The notes beneath the pieces are model-generated. The model searched no databases, was not told the origin of the DNA, and worked only from the letters and a program-made list of their open reading frames with translations. This document shows, piece after piece, positions 17,307-26,186 of a DNA stretch of 64,000 bases. The position numbers and the translations under genes were made by a program. Numbering within the stretch: position 1 is the first letter of the stretch; every line of letters starts with the position of its first letter. The stretch is from positions 186,001 through 250,000 of the forward strand of contig NZ_JBBYXI010000002.1 of assembly GCF_039655745.1 (NCBI RefSeq). The letters are read 5' to 3'. The stretch comes from Hohaiivirga grylli. Its GTDB lineage: Bacteria; Pseudomonadota; Alphaproteobacteria; Rhizobiales; Beijerinckiaceae.

Positions 17307-17321
17307 GAAAGTGGCACTTTC
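17307..17321. promoter_or_regulatory. 15-base palindrome in a divergent intergenic region
   Basis: GAAAGTG-G-CACTTTC is a perfect 7-bp dyad around one central base. It lies between the divergent DUF2865 and CreA-family genes, about 108 and 124 bases from their starts. It has operator-like geometry. No regulator is known. Confidence 0.35.
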
Positions 17322-17445
17322 CATATTTAACTTATTTATTGGAAGTTCAGAGAAAATGTTTATGAAATTTTTTCTGGGCTTGATATGCCAAGCTTGGGAC
17401 ATATCAATACAATGAGCAGATATCGGTAAGAGATGAGGACAGGAA

Positions 17446-17988
17446 ATGATAACTGGTAAAATAACAGGAAAATGGCTGGCTATCGCAATAACTGTCACAG
17501 GCGCACTTCTCGCTCAGGCTTTGTTGACGAGTGCGCATGCTGCTGATGACCGTGACCTACTCTTTAAAAAGTCAATTGTCTGGCGTGCGCTGACGCCGAA
17601 TGACAAGCTGGCGGTTTACGGTATGGACGACCCGGTTATTGAAGGTGTCGCCTGTCATTACACCCTGCCAGAAATTGGCGGGGTTTCCGGTACGCTTGGC
17701 ATGGCGGAGGAAGTCTCTGATATCTCCATCTCTTGCCGCCAGTATGGTCAGGTAAAGTTCAAAGAGAAATTCGAACAGGGCTCAGAAGTTTTCAGAGAAC
17801 GACGTTCTCTGGTTTTCAAACGGATGCACATTGTGCGCAGCTGTGACCCTAAACGTAATATCATGGTCTATATGGTTTATTCAGACAGACCGATTGAAGG
17901 ATCACCTAAGAACTCAACATCAAGTTTTGCCATTCAGCCGTGGGGTGGAGAAGAGGCTCCCCAGCGCTGTTCTGACTGGCTGAAATAG
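17446..17988 (+). CDS. creA: CreA family protein
   Basis: 180 residues with a signal peptide (about 1-32, ...TSAHA-AD). The mature part matches CreA-family features: FKKSIVWRALTPNDKLAVYGMDDPVIEGVACHY at the start, then LGMAEEVSDISISCRQYG and SLVFKRMHIVRSCDPKRNIMVYMVYSD. Four cysteines are present in the mature part. The role of CreA in the periplasm is unknown. A good GAGGACAGGAA precedes ATG 17446. The gene ends two bases before its convergent neighbour, inside a shared hairpin (17979-17995). Confidence 0.85.
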   Translation: MITGKITGKWLAIAITVTGALLAQALLTSAHAADDRDLLFKKSIVWRALTPNDKLAVYGMDDPVIEGVACHYTLPEIGGVSGTLGMAEEVSDISISCRQYGQVKFKEKFEQGSEVFRERRSLVFKRMHIVRSCDPKRNIMVYMVYSDRPIEGSPKNSTSSFAIQPWGGEEAPQRCSDWLK

Positions 17989-17995
17989 TTTCAGC
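17979..17995. repeat. Inverted repeat spanning two convergent stop codons
   Basis: GCTGAAA-TAG-TTTCAGC is a perfect 7-bp hairpin. Its 3-base loop is the TAG stop of the CreA-family gene, and its right arm contains the opposite gene's stop. No T tract follows. Confidence 0.5.
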
Positions 17996-18338
17996 GTGCG
18001 CAAGTCACCAGAAACGGGATGTCTTTCATTCCCTGGACAAGGCTTCCCTTCTGTAGCTTCGTGATACTGGCCGTCATATCTTCAGCAGAGGCTTCTCCAA
18101 ATGAGACCAGCTTGTTAAAGCCCTTTGAAGAGCAGATTGAGGTTGCTGCTGCCTGACCACATTCATTGTGCTCTGAAAGACATTCTGTAATTCCGCTGCC
18201 ATGGTTGCGGGGAATAAAGAAAGTCTGCTCTGAGGTCTGTATCTCAGGCGTATTGTCCTGTTCGATGATGCTGGCAAAAGAACCAGCGGCAATCACAAGA
18301 AAGCTCAGGAAACCGGCAAAGAACAACACAGGGCGCAT
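17991..18338 (-). CDS. Small exported protein of unknown function
   Basis: 115 residues starting at ATG 18338, which is preceded by GAGGT. The N-terminus is a signal sequence or anchor (MRPVLFFAGFLSFLVIAAG). The remainder has four cysteines (ITECLSEHNECGQ, TSICSSKGF, LVTCAR) and probably folds with disulfides in the periplasm. The frame is open further upstream, but that part lacks a start with a ribosome-binding site. No family is recognised. It is convergent with creA, with two bases between the stop codons. Confidence 0.65.
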   Translation of the reverse strand: MRPVLFFAGFLSFLVIAAGSFASIIEQDNTPEIQTSEQTFFIPRNHGSGITECLSEHNECGQAAATSICSSKGFNKLVSFGEASAEDMTASITKLQKGSLVQGMKDIPFLVTCAR

Positions 18339-18540
18339 GGAAGACCTCGGCGCAACAGAAGATTTAGTTGAGATATAATGGTTTGCCGTACAGATTTGGC
18401 TGAAGCGTAAATCCGTACGAGGGCATTTAGGCACAGATGCATGAAGAAAGTTTAAACGCGATCTGCTTGTCAGAGCTTGACGTATGAATATTCAACAGCA
18501 ATAGCTTTCGAAGGCTCTCAGAATAAACGTGAATAGGTTG

Positions 18541-19944
18541 ATGATGCTGTCGGAACTGAAATTTTATAATACGCTGACACGTTCAAAGGATCGCTTTACT
18601 CCCATCGATCCGGAAAATGTACGCGTTTATGCATGTGGCCCGACAGTTTATGATTTTGCCCATATCGGTAACGCACGACCTATCATCGTTTTTGATCTTA
18701 TGTTCCGTTTGCTCCGCCATGTTTATGGCGTTGAGCATGTTACCTATGTTCGGAATATTACGGATGTTGACGATAAAATTAATGCCCGTGCGATGGAGCG
18801 TGGTGTTTCCATTCGTGAGGTGACGGAAGAAACAGCCAGGCAGTTCCATGATGATATTCGGGAACTCGGCGTATTGATGCCGGAAGATGTCAATCTACCA
18901 GGGCAAAAACCATCCTTTATTGAGCCGCGTGCAACGGAGCATATCGCCGAAATGCGTGTGCTGATTGATAAGCTGGTAGAGAATGGCCATGCTTATGTTG
19001 CTGAAGATCATGTATTATTCAGTGTTCCATCCATGCAGGACTACGGTTCTCTGTCACGCCGCCCATTAGATGAAATGGAAGCCGGCGCCCGTGTCGATGT
19101 TGCGCCTTATAAGCGCTCACCAATGGATTTCGTCTTATGGAAGCCATCCAAGCCGGGTGAGCCGTCATGGGACTCGCCTGCCGGAATTACAGTTTGCGGA
19201 CGTCCGGGATGGCATATTGAATGCTCGGCGATGTCGTGGAAACATCTGGGTGAAACATTTGATATCCACGGTGGTGGTATTGATCTGGTCTTTCCTCACC
19301 ATGAGAATGAGATTGCCCAAAGCCGTTGCTGCTTTGGTACATCTGTTATGGCCAATGTATGGATGCATAACGGTTTCTTACAGGTTGAGGGTGAAAAGAT
19401 GTCCAAGTCATTGGGCAACTTCATTACAATCCGTGAGGCGCTTGCTGACTGGCCGGGTGAGGTGCTTCGTTTTAATATGCTGCGCACTCATTACAGGCAG
19501 CCGTTTGACTGGACTGTTCGTGGGCTGGAGGAGAGCGAGAAGATACTCAATCGCTGGTATGCCTTGCTCAAGGAGTTTGATGTCTCGTCAATTAAGCCTT
19601 CATTGAGTGCGAAGGTGATTGAAGCACTTGCTGATGATCTCAATACACCTAAAGCCATTGCTGAACTGCATGGACTGGATTCTTCCGGCCAAAAGGAAGA
19701 GCTGATTGCCAACTTACGGGCTCTTGGTTTCCTCAAAGATACTCTGGAGCAGTGGGCAGCAAGGCGGGCATCTGTCGTTTCAGTTGATGCAGATGCTGTT
19801 GAGGCGCTGATCGCAGAGCGTAAACAGGCACGCGCGGATAAAAACTGGGCAGAGTCAGATCGTTTGCGTGATGCACTCGCTGCAATGGGTGTTGTTGTTA
19901 AAGACAACAAGGATGGCACCACAACATGGGAAGTTTCCCGCTAA
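18541..19944 (+). CDS. cysS: Cysteinyl-tRNA synthetase
   Basis: Charges tRNA-Cys with cysteine. Class I signature HIGN is in YDFAHIGNARP (about residues 43-46) and KMSKS in EKMSKSLGNF (about 282-286). Zinc ligands are visible in VYACGPTVYD, WHIECSAMS and the following HHENE stretch. The product is 467 residues. The start is uncertain: GTG 18529 extends it by four residues, and ATG 18541 and ATG 18544 are also possible. None has a strong ribosome-binding site. A terminator follows. Confidence 0.95.
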   Translation: MMLSELKFYNTLTRSKDRFTPIDPENVRVYACGPTVYDFAHIGNARPIIVFDLMFRLLRHVYGVEHVTYVRNITDVDDKINARAMERGVSIREVTEETARQFHDDIRELGVLMPEDVNLPGQKPSFIEPRATEHIAEMRVLIDKLVENGHAYVAEDHVLFSVPSMQDYGSLSRRPLDEMEAGARVDVAPYKRSPMDFVLWKPSKPGEPSWDSPAGITVCGRPGWHIECSAMSWKHLGETFDIHGGGIDLVFPHHENEIAQSRCCFGTSVMANVWMHNGFLQVEGEKMSKSLGNFITIREALADWPGEVLRFNMLRTHYRQPFDWTVRGLEESEKILNRWYALLKEFDVSSIKPSLSAKVIEALADDLNTPKAIAELHGLDSSGQKEELIANLRALGFLKDTLEQWAARRASVVSVDADAVEALIAERKQARADKNWAESDRLRDALAAMGVVVKDNKDGTTTWEVSR

Positions 19945-19957
19945 AATTATATGTTCC

Positions 19958-19991
19958 CGGGCGGTTGTTTTATGACCGCCCGTTTCTTTTT
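19958..19991 (+). terminator. Rho-independent terminator after cysS
   Basis: CGGGCGGT (19958-19965) pairs with ACCGCCCG (19975-19982) across a 9-base loop, followed by TTTCTTTTTC. Confidence 0.87.
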
Positions 19992-20153
19992 CATTGACTT
20001 CAAGGCTTAATAGGCCCATATCGCACGGGTAAGCATTTTTAGATGCTCAGGGCAATGCCTGCGTGAAGCGCCTGTTTGTCAGGTCCGGTAAGCCCCTAAA
20101 CAATTTCCTTAGACGCCATCTTGTCACGCGGATCGTCTCGTTACCTCCGCATT

Positions 20154-20189
20154 ACAGACCCGGTTGGGATTCCAGCCGGGTGCGTCTGT
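20154..20189 (+). promoter_or_regulatory. Strong leader hairpin before the DEAD-box helicase gene
   Basis: ACAGA (20154-20158) pairs with TCTGT (20185-20189) and CCCGG (20159-20163) with CCGGG (20176-20180), leaving a 4-base bulge on one side. It ends 23 bases before the proposed TTG start. RNA helicase genes in bacteria often have long structured leaders, so an autoregulatory role is plausible but untested. Confidence 0.4.
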
Positions 20190-20212
20190 TGTGCTATCTG
20201 AAAGTTTGTAAT

Positions 20213-22024
20213 TTGACACAATTTAGTGACCTCGGTCTGGCTGCGCCTCTGCTTAAAGCATTAAGTGCAGAAGGCTATGAAAAGCCGACTCCAATTCAGC
20301 AGCAGGCTATTCCTCACGTTCTTGCAGGCCATGATCTTTGCGGTATTGCCCAGACCGGTACAGGCAAGACAGCTGCCTTTTCCCTGCCTTTGCTGCAGCA
20401 TATTTCACAATCTTCCAAACCTTTGAAGCCAAAGCATTGTCGGGCACTCATTCTGAGCCCAACACGTGAGTTGGCAAGCCAGATTGCCGATAACGTCAAG
20501 AGCTATGGTCGTTTTCTGAAAGTATCAACCACGGTTATCTTTGGTGGTGTACCTGTACCGCGTCATGAAAAGCAGATGCTGCGCGGAACAGACGTGCTTG
20601 TTGCAACACCGGGCCGTCTGCTTGATCTGATTGATCGCAGAGCGCTTAATCTTTCAGATGTTGATTATCTTGTTCTGGATGAAGCTGACCAGATGCTTGA
20701 TCTTGGCTTCATTCATGCACTGCGTCGTATCGTGACATTGTTGCCTAAGCAGCGTCAGACACTTTTCTTTTCGGCAACTATGCCAAAGACAATCGCATCA
20801 CTTGCTGCGCAGTTTCTCAAAGATCCGATTGAAGTTTCTGTATCGCCAGTTTCATCAACTGCAGAGCGTGTCTCTCAGCAGGTTGTCTTCGTTGGAACAC
20901 CACAGAAGCAGTCAATGCTTGAGCGTGTTCTGAATACCCATGCCATTGAGCGTGCATTGATCTTCACACGTACAAAACACGGTGCTGATCGTGTTGTGAA
21001 GCATCTTTCCCGCGTTAATGTGAAGGCATCCGCTATTCATGGTAACAAGTCTCAGGCCAAGCGTGAGCAGGCTCTGAAGGCATTCCGTGCCGGTGATGTT
21101 CCGATATTGATTGCAACAGATATTGCTGCACGTGGTATTGACGTAGATGGTGTCTCACACGTCATCAACTTCGATTTGCCAAACGTTCCTGAATCCTATG
21201 TTCACCGTATTGGCCGTACTGCTCGTGCAGGCGCTGAAGGTATGGCTATTTCCTTCTGTAATAAGGAAGAGCGGGCTTATCTGCGGGATATTGAGCGTCT
21301 GATTCGTCAGAAAGTACCGGTCATGCCAACACCGGCAGATCTTGAGAAAACAGCCTTTGAACCAGATGTTTCCGTCTTCACTGATGAAGAAGAAAAGAAA
21401 CGTGGTGGCCGTCGTGGCAGTAAGCCACGTCCAGAGCGTGGTGCACATGAAAATACATCCCGTGCTCGTGATGGACAGAGCCGTGATGATCGTCCGAAGA
21501 AGAACAGGGACGAGCAATTTGGCAAGGCCACAGAATGGCAGAAAAAGGATAAGCCTTTCAAGAAGGGGCCTAAACCTGACAGTGCGAGAAAGTTTGACAA
21601 GCCAAAGAAGAGATCAGACTTTGAGCCACGTGCAACAGAGTTCTCCAGCTTTGAAGGTGAAGCTCGCAGAGCTCCAAAGTCTTCTGCACCAAGAAAGTCA
21701 GATTCTCCAAGAAAGTCGGATTCTTGGAAATCCGATTCCCGTAAGTCTGATCAGAAGAGATCAGAGCCACGGAAATTCGAAGGCAACAAAACTTCTGAAG
21801 TAAAAAGAAGTTCAGAAGGCAAAAAGTCTTTTGAAGGTAAGAGGTCTTTTGAGGGCAGAGGATTTGGTGACAAGAACTTTGCAGACAGAGGCTCTTCAAG
21901 AGGTGGCGAGGGCAGAAGCTTCAGCCGTCCATCTTCTGCGAAGAAGAAGTTTTCCGGTCGTAACAATCCGCGCAGTGCCGCACCAACCGGTGATGCAACC
22001 TTGAGAAAATCAAGCAAGCGCTAA
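20213..22024 (+). CDS. DEAD-box ATP-dependent RNA helicase, RhlE-like
   Basis: Unwinds structured RNA, probably in ribosome assembly or mRNA decay. Motifs in order: the Q-motif region with GYEKPTPIQQQAIP, AQTGTGKTAA (Walker A), PTRELA, DEAD, SAT, and HRIGRTARAG near the end of the core. From about residue 380 on, the tail is highly basic and low in complexity, with Lys-Ser-Asp and Ser-Phe-Glu-Gly repeats, an RNA-binding extension. TTG 20213 (MTQFSDLGLA) is preferred because relatives start there. An ATG at 20063 in frame would add 50 Arg-rich residues that overlap the structured leader. A terminator follows. Confidence 0.92.
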   Translation: MTQFSDLGLAAPLLKALSAEGYEKPTPIQQQAIPHVLAGHDLCGIAQTGTGKTAAFSLPLLQHISQSSKPLKPKHCRALILSPTRELASQIADNVKSYGRFLKVSTTVIFGGVPVPRHEKQMLRGTDVLVATPGRLLDLIDRRALNLSDVDYLVLDEADQMLDLGFIHALRRIVTLLPKQRQTLFFSATMPKTIASLAAQFLKDPIEVSVSPVSSTAERVSQQVVFVGTPQKQSMLERVLNTHAIERALIFTRTKHGADRVVKHLSRVNVKASAIHGNKSQAKREQALKAFRAGDVPILIATDIAARGIDVDGVSHVINFDLPNVPESYVHRIGRTARAGAEGMAISFCNKEERAYLRDIERLIRQKVPVMPTPADLEKTAFEPDVSVFTDEEEKKRGGRRGSKPRPERGAHENTSRARDGQSRDDRPKKNRDEQFGKATEWQKKDKPFKKGPKPDSARKFDKPKKRSDFEPRATEFSSFEGEARRAPKSSAPRKSDSPRKSDSWKSDSRKSDQKRSEPRKFEGNKTSEVKRSSEGKKSFEGKRSFEGRGFGDKNFADRGSSRGGEGRSFSRPSSAKKKFSGRNNPRSAAPTGDATLRKSSKR

Positions 22025-22031
22025 AATTAAG

Positions 22032-22056
22032 AGGGAGCCACTGGCTCCCTTTTTTA
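22032..22056 (+). terminator. Terminator between the helicase and LOG-family genes
   Basis: AGGGAGC (22032-22038) pairs with GCTCCCT (22044-22050) around a CACTG loop, followed by six T. It overlaps the last bases of the convergent LOG-family gene. Confidence 0.85.
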
Positions 22057-22620
22057 TTTGGTTCTGTTCTCAATCGCTTCCCTGATTTTGGGAATGACCT
22101 CCTCTGCGCTATTCGCAACGATATAGCTCAGCTCAAGGTTCGGACGAATAAAGCCCTGAGCCTGCATGTGTGAGAATAATTCTAACAGCGGCTCCCAGAA
22201 ACCATTGATATTGAGAAGCACGATAGGGCAGTGATGGCGGCCAAGTTGCCCCCATGTGAGCATTTCAATTAGTTCTTCAAGAGTGCCAACCCCGCCGGGC
22301 ATGGCAACAAAAGCATCAGCTCGTTCAAACATCATCCGCTTGCGGGTATGCATGTCTGGTACGACAAATATTTCCTGTGCCTGCTCGAAAGTCTGCTCTT
22401 TTGCGCGCAGAAATTCAGGAATGATTCCACAAACCCGACCGCCATTTTCAATGACTGATGTGGCAATAATCCCCATTAAACCGAGCTTTCCGCCCCCATA
22501 AACCAGTCTAATATTTTCATTTGCCATTTTCTGGCCAAGATATTGGGCTGCTTGTGTAAATTCAGGGTTATTTCCTGCAGATGAGCCGCAATATACGCAG
22601 ATGGAATTTGGATTTTTCAT
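22054..22620 (-). CDS. LOG family protein (cytokinin riboside 5'-monophosphate phosphoribohydrolase-like)
   Basis: 188 residues of the TIGR00730 Rossmann type. Motifs are SICVYCGSSAG near the start, LVYGGGKLGLMG, and the catalytic signature PGGVGTLEELIEML with the nearby RKRMMF. Members cleave nucleoside 5'-monophosphates to base and ribose 5-phosphate. Many bacterial ones were misnamed lysine decarboxylases. ATG 22620 is preferred over an in-frame TTG at 22638. It is convergent with the helicase gene. A second, larger LOG-like protein lies at 50320. Confidence 0.88.
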   Translation of the reverse strand: MKNPNSICVYCGSSAGNNPEFTQAAQYLGQKMANENIRLVYGGGKLGLMGIIATSVIENGGRVCGIIPEFLRAKEQTFEQAQEIFVVPDMHTRKRMMFERADAFVAMPGGVGTLEELIEMLTWGQLGRHHCPIVLLNINGFWEPLLELFSHMQAQGFIRPNLELSYIVANSAEEVIPKIREAIENRTK

Positions 22621-22771
22621 TTCTTGTGCGCTTTTCAAGTGGGGATGATATGAGGCTGGTATAAATGGACAGCCGGTAATTTACACGTGTTTATTCTTAC
22701 ACCCTCTGGATTTCTATCGTATAAGCGGGTTTAAGAGCATATTGGCAGTTTTTTATTCTGAGGGAGAGATC

Positions 22772-24097
22772 ATGAAGCAACAACAAGGCAACGGCATATA
22801 TGCGCTGATGGGCGCTGCCGCTGTATTTGTTGTGGCAGTCATGGTTGGAACGCTCTATTGGGAGCCCGCTGGCAGCCAGAATGGTGGCTCTGAAACAAGC
22901 CAGAATAATTCGAAGCCTAATTCCGCTGGAGATGATTCACCAGAATCATCCAAACCACAGGGTGATAAGGGAGAAGTTTCCAAGGCCCCACAGGTTAAAA
23001 CCAAGTCTCACAACACAGATGGAAGCACCACATCTGGTCAGGCTGCACCTTCAACGGGTACGGGTACAAAACCTGAAAGTGGAAATACTTTGTCATCAAG
23101 TGATACGGGCACTTCTAAGATGCCATCTTCTTCAGAGATGTCGTCTCCCGTTTCTAAACAGAACAGTGGTATTATATATCCGACATTCGGGCATGTCCGG
23201 ATCGAACCAAATGGTGATAATGTCTTCTCAGGACGTGTTGCACCGGGTGCGACGGTTGAGCTGATGCGCGATGGTGAGGTTTATGCCCGTGCTGTGGCCG
23301 ATACCTCAGGTCTGTTTGCTTTTTCTGCGCCAGCACTTCCTGCCGGCCCCAGCAGTATTTATCTGCAGTCCATTTCTCCTGACGGTACGCGTGAAAATTC
23401 CAAAGAGAGCGTTACTGTTATGATTAACCGTGACAAGAAGCGTCGACCATTGGTTGCTCTTGTTTCGCCGGATAAGCCAACAGTTGTGCTCTCAAATCCC
23501 GATAGTCCTGATAGCAGGCATGTCGAACAGTCAGATCAGCAGACACAGGAAGGCAAGTCCCCTGTGAATGCGCGGCCGAGTGTCCAGATATCTACCGTTG
23601 AAACCAGAAATAGTGGTCGACTGCTGGTTTCTGGCAGTGCTGCACCGGGTGCCTCTGTGAAGCTTTATCTGAATGGAACAATGGTTGCGCCAGGCGGAGC
23701 TGATAGTGAAGGCCGGGTATTCTTTGCTATTGCGAAAGGGATGGTTCCCGGAGATTATGTTGTTCGCATTGATGAGGTTGATCCGGTTTCCAATGCCGTC
23801 AAATCAAAATCAGAAGTGAAGTTTAATCTGCCGGATATCAATGGGCGTCGGGTACTGGCTGGTGATGGCAAGGCGGGTTCTGCCGAGAATTCACCTGCAA
23901 AAGTTATTGTAACCGCAATTGAGACAGAAACGGTTGGCTATGGTGACAGCCTTTGGAAGATTAGTGAGCGCCGTTATGGCAATGGCTATCTTTATCTGGA
24001 AATCTATGATGCCAACCTGCGTAAGATTAAAGACCCGGATGTAATCTACCCGGGGCAGATTCTTGTTCTGCCGCCTCTTGAAGCACCACAAAAATAA
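22772..24097 (+). CDS. LysM domain protein with Ig-like modules, membrane anchored
   Basis: 441 residues. An N-terminal membrane segment (about 11-30) is followed by a long Ser/Thr/Gly/Pro-rich linker (about 35-130). Two similar beta modules come next, each containing an APGA-V-L pattern: SGRVAPGATVELMRDG and VSGSAAPGASVKLYLNG. A C-terminal LysM domain (about 385-440) starts at VGYGDSLWKISERRYGNGY and ends VIYPGQILVLPP. It probably binds murein in the periplasm. ATG 22772 has AGGGAGAG at 22761-22768; the open frame reaching back to a TTG at 22742 is not needed. Confidence 0.88.
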   Translation: MKQQQGNGIYALMGAAAVFVVAVMVGTLYWEPAGSQNGGSETSQNNSKPNSAGDDSPESSKPQGDKGEVSKAPQVKTKSHNTDGSTTSGQAAPSTGTGTKPESGNTLSSSDTGTSKMPSSSEMSSPVSKQNSGIIYPTFGHVRIEPNGDNVFSGRVAPGATVELMRDGEVYARAVADTSGLFAFSAPALPAGPSSIYLQSISPDGTRENSKESVTVMINRDKKRRPLVALVSPDKPTVVLSNPDSPDSRHVEQSDQQTQEGKSPVNARPSVQISTVETRNSGRLLVSGSAAPGASVKLYLNGTMVAPGGADSEGRVFFAIAKGMVPGDYVVRIDEVDPVSNAVKSKSEVKFNLPDINGRRVLAGDGKAGSAENSPAKVIVTAIETETVGYGDSLWKISERRYGNGYLYLEIYDANLRKIKDPDVIYPGQILVLPPLEAPQK

Positions 24098-24212
24098 TAC
24101 CATCTGAATGGAAGGTGCGCTTTAGCATCGCTCTCTATGATTATCCGTTTTATGAGAATGTATTACGGCCAGTCTCAATGGCCGTTTTTCTTAAGAAGGC
24201 AAGTGTATAACA

Positions 24213-26126
24213 ATGTCCCAATCCCAGCAGTCATCCTCTGGTCAACAACAGAAAAAATCAGGTTTGGGAGTAACACTGCGTAAACTTCAACCTTATCTGT
24301 GGCCAAGCAACCGACGTGATCTACAAATCAGAATTTACCTCGCCTTTGCTGTGCTGCTGGCCAGTAAAGTTGTGACAATGTTGACGCCCTTTACTTTTAA
24401 ATGGGCAACGGATGCGTTGATTGCGGTGGCAAATTCAGTCAACCCGGCTGAAGCGCTGGCCAGTGCGGATGGTTCATGGCTCTGGAAAGCCCCGGTCATT
24501 ATGACCATTGCCTATGGGCTATCACGTATTCTGACAGCAATTCTAACACAGATGCGCGATGCTATTTTTGCCAAAGTAGCAATGAATGCCGTTCGTAAGC
24601 TTGCTTTAGAGACGTTTGAGCATATTCATAAGCTATCACTGCGGTTCCATCTTGAGCGCAGAATGGGAGGTCTGACACGTATTCTTGAGCGTGGGCGTAA
24701 GGGGATCGAAGAGCTTTCACGTCTTGTCGTTGCGATGCTTATCTCAACAATTGTTGAGTTTGTGCTCGTTCTTGGCATTCTCGCCTGGCAGTTTAACTGG
24801 CTTTATTCATTGGTTGTTCTGGTAATGGTGACCGTCTATTTGGTCTATACCTATAAGGCGACCGAATGGCGTATGACGATCCGCAAGCGGATGAATGAAT
24901 CTGACGTTGAAGCCAATACAAAAGCCGTTGATTCACTTCTCAATTATGAGACAGTTAAATACTTTAATGCCGAGCAAAGAGAGGCCGAGCGTTATGACGT
25001 ATCGGTTGAACGCTATGAGCAGGCATCTGTTCAGACTTACACGTCGCTTGCTGTTCTGAATGCCGGGCAGGCAATCATCTTCAGCATTGGCATGATTGTT
25101 ATCATGGTGATGTCTGTTATGGATATTGTAGCCGGTCGGGCATCTATCGGTAGCTTTGTTCTGGTCAATACGATGATGGTTCAGCTTTATATCCCACTGA
25201 ACTTCATGGGGATGCTGTACCGTGAAATTAAGCAGGCTCTGACGGATATCGAGGATATGTTCAATATTCTTGAGCAGGATCCGGAAATTGAAGATACGGC
25301 GGATGCCAAACCACTACAGGTTGATAATGCGGTTGTCCGGTTTGAAGACATCCACTTCGCCTATATCAAAGAGCGCCCAATCTTACGGGGTATTTCGTTT
25401 GAAATTCCAGCTGGAAAAACGGTAGCAATCGTTGGTCCGTCAGGGGCTGGCAAATCGACATTGTCTCGTCTGCTGTTTCGTTTCTACGAGCCACAGCATG
25501 GCAGAATACTGATTGATGGGCAGAATATTTCTGAAGTGCAGCAGGGCTCGCTTCGCCGCGCGATTGGTATGGTGCCGCAGGATACAGTCTTGTTTAATGA
25601 CACCATTGGCTACAATATCCGTTACGGCCGCTGGGATGCCAGTGAGCAGGAAATTGAAGAGGCTGCACGCCTTGCCCAGATTGATGGCTTCATCAATTCT
25701 CTGCCTGAAAAGTTCAATACGCCCGTTGGTGAGCGGGGTCTGAAGCTTTCAGGTGGTGAGAAGCAGCGTGTTGCCATTGCCCGCACTATTCTTAAGTCAC
25801 CGCCAATTCTTGTTCTCGATGAGGCAACATCAGCACTTGATTCCTTCACAGAGAAGGAAATTCAGGATGCGCTCGATCGTGTCTCCCGTGACCGTACGAC
25901 ACTAGTAATTGCCCACAGATTGTCGACAGTGGTTGGGGCTGATGAAATCATTGTGCTTGATAAGGGTATTATTGTTGAACGTGGTTCTCATAATGAACTC
26001 CTTGCTGAGAGCGGCGTCTATGCTTCAATGTGGAACCGTCAGCGTGAGGCTGATGAAGCGCGTGAAACTCTGAAACGGGCTGAAGAAGAAGAGGGAACCT
26101 CTTTCCGCGTTGCTCTTGAAGGTTGA
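24213..26126 (+). CDS. Atm1/HMT1-type ABC exporter
   Basis: A 637-residue half transporter with six membrane helices (about 45-325) and a C-terminal ATPase domain. The membrane part has the Atm1-family stretches FEHIHKLSLRFHLERRMGG and LNYETVKYFNAEQREAERY. The ATPase has Walker A GPSGAGKST, signature LSGGEKQRVAIAR, Walker B ILVLDEATSALD and H-loop IAHRLST, all intact. Atm1 relatives export glutathione-linked sulfur compounds or metal-glutathione adducts and protect against heavy metals. It acts as a homodimer in the inner membrane. It sits directly upstream of psd with 60 bases between. Confidence 0.92.
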   Translation: MSQSQQSSSGQQQKKSGLGVTLRKLQPYLWPSNRRDLQIRIYLAFAVLLASKVVTMLTPFTFKWATDALIAVANSVNPAEALASADGSWLWKAPVIMTIAYGLSRILTAILTQMRDAIFAKVAMNAVRKLALETFEHIHKLSLRFHLERRMGGLTRILERGRKGIEELSRLVVAMLISTIVEFVLVLGILAWQFNWLYSLVVLVMVTVYLVYTYKATEWRMTIRKRMNESDVEANTKAVDSLLNYETVKYFNAEQREAERYDVSVERYEQASVQTYTSLAVLNAGQAIIFSIGMIVIMVMSVMDIVAGRASIGSFVLVNTMMVQLYIPLNFMGMLYREIKQALTDIEDMFNILEQDPEIEDTADAKPLQVDNAVVRFEDIHFAYIKERPILRGISFEIPAGKTVAIVGPSGAGKSTLSRLLFRFYEPQHGRILIDGQNISEVQQGSLRRAIGMVPQDTVLFNDTIGYNIRYGRWDASEQEIEEAARLAQIDGFINSLPEKFNTPVGERGLKLSGGEKQRVAIARTILKSPPILVLDEATSALDSFTEKEIQDALDRVSRDRTTLVIAHRLSTVVGADEIIVLDKGIIVERGSHNELLAESGVYASMWNRQREADEARETLKRAEEEEGTSFRVALEG

Positions 26127-26186
26127 CGCGGGCGGTAATGCCTGCCACACCTCTCGCCTCAGATTTATTAAAGGCTGAATTAGAAG

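Noticed and set aside
22742..22771. TTG-initiated extension of the LysM protein
   Set aside because: It would contain the ribosome-binding site AGGGAGAG of the clear ATG at 22772.
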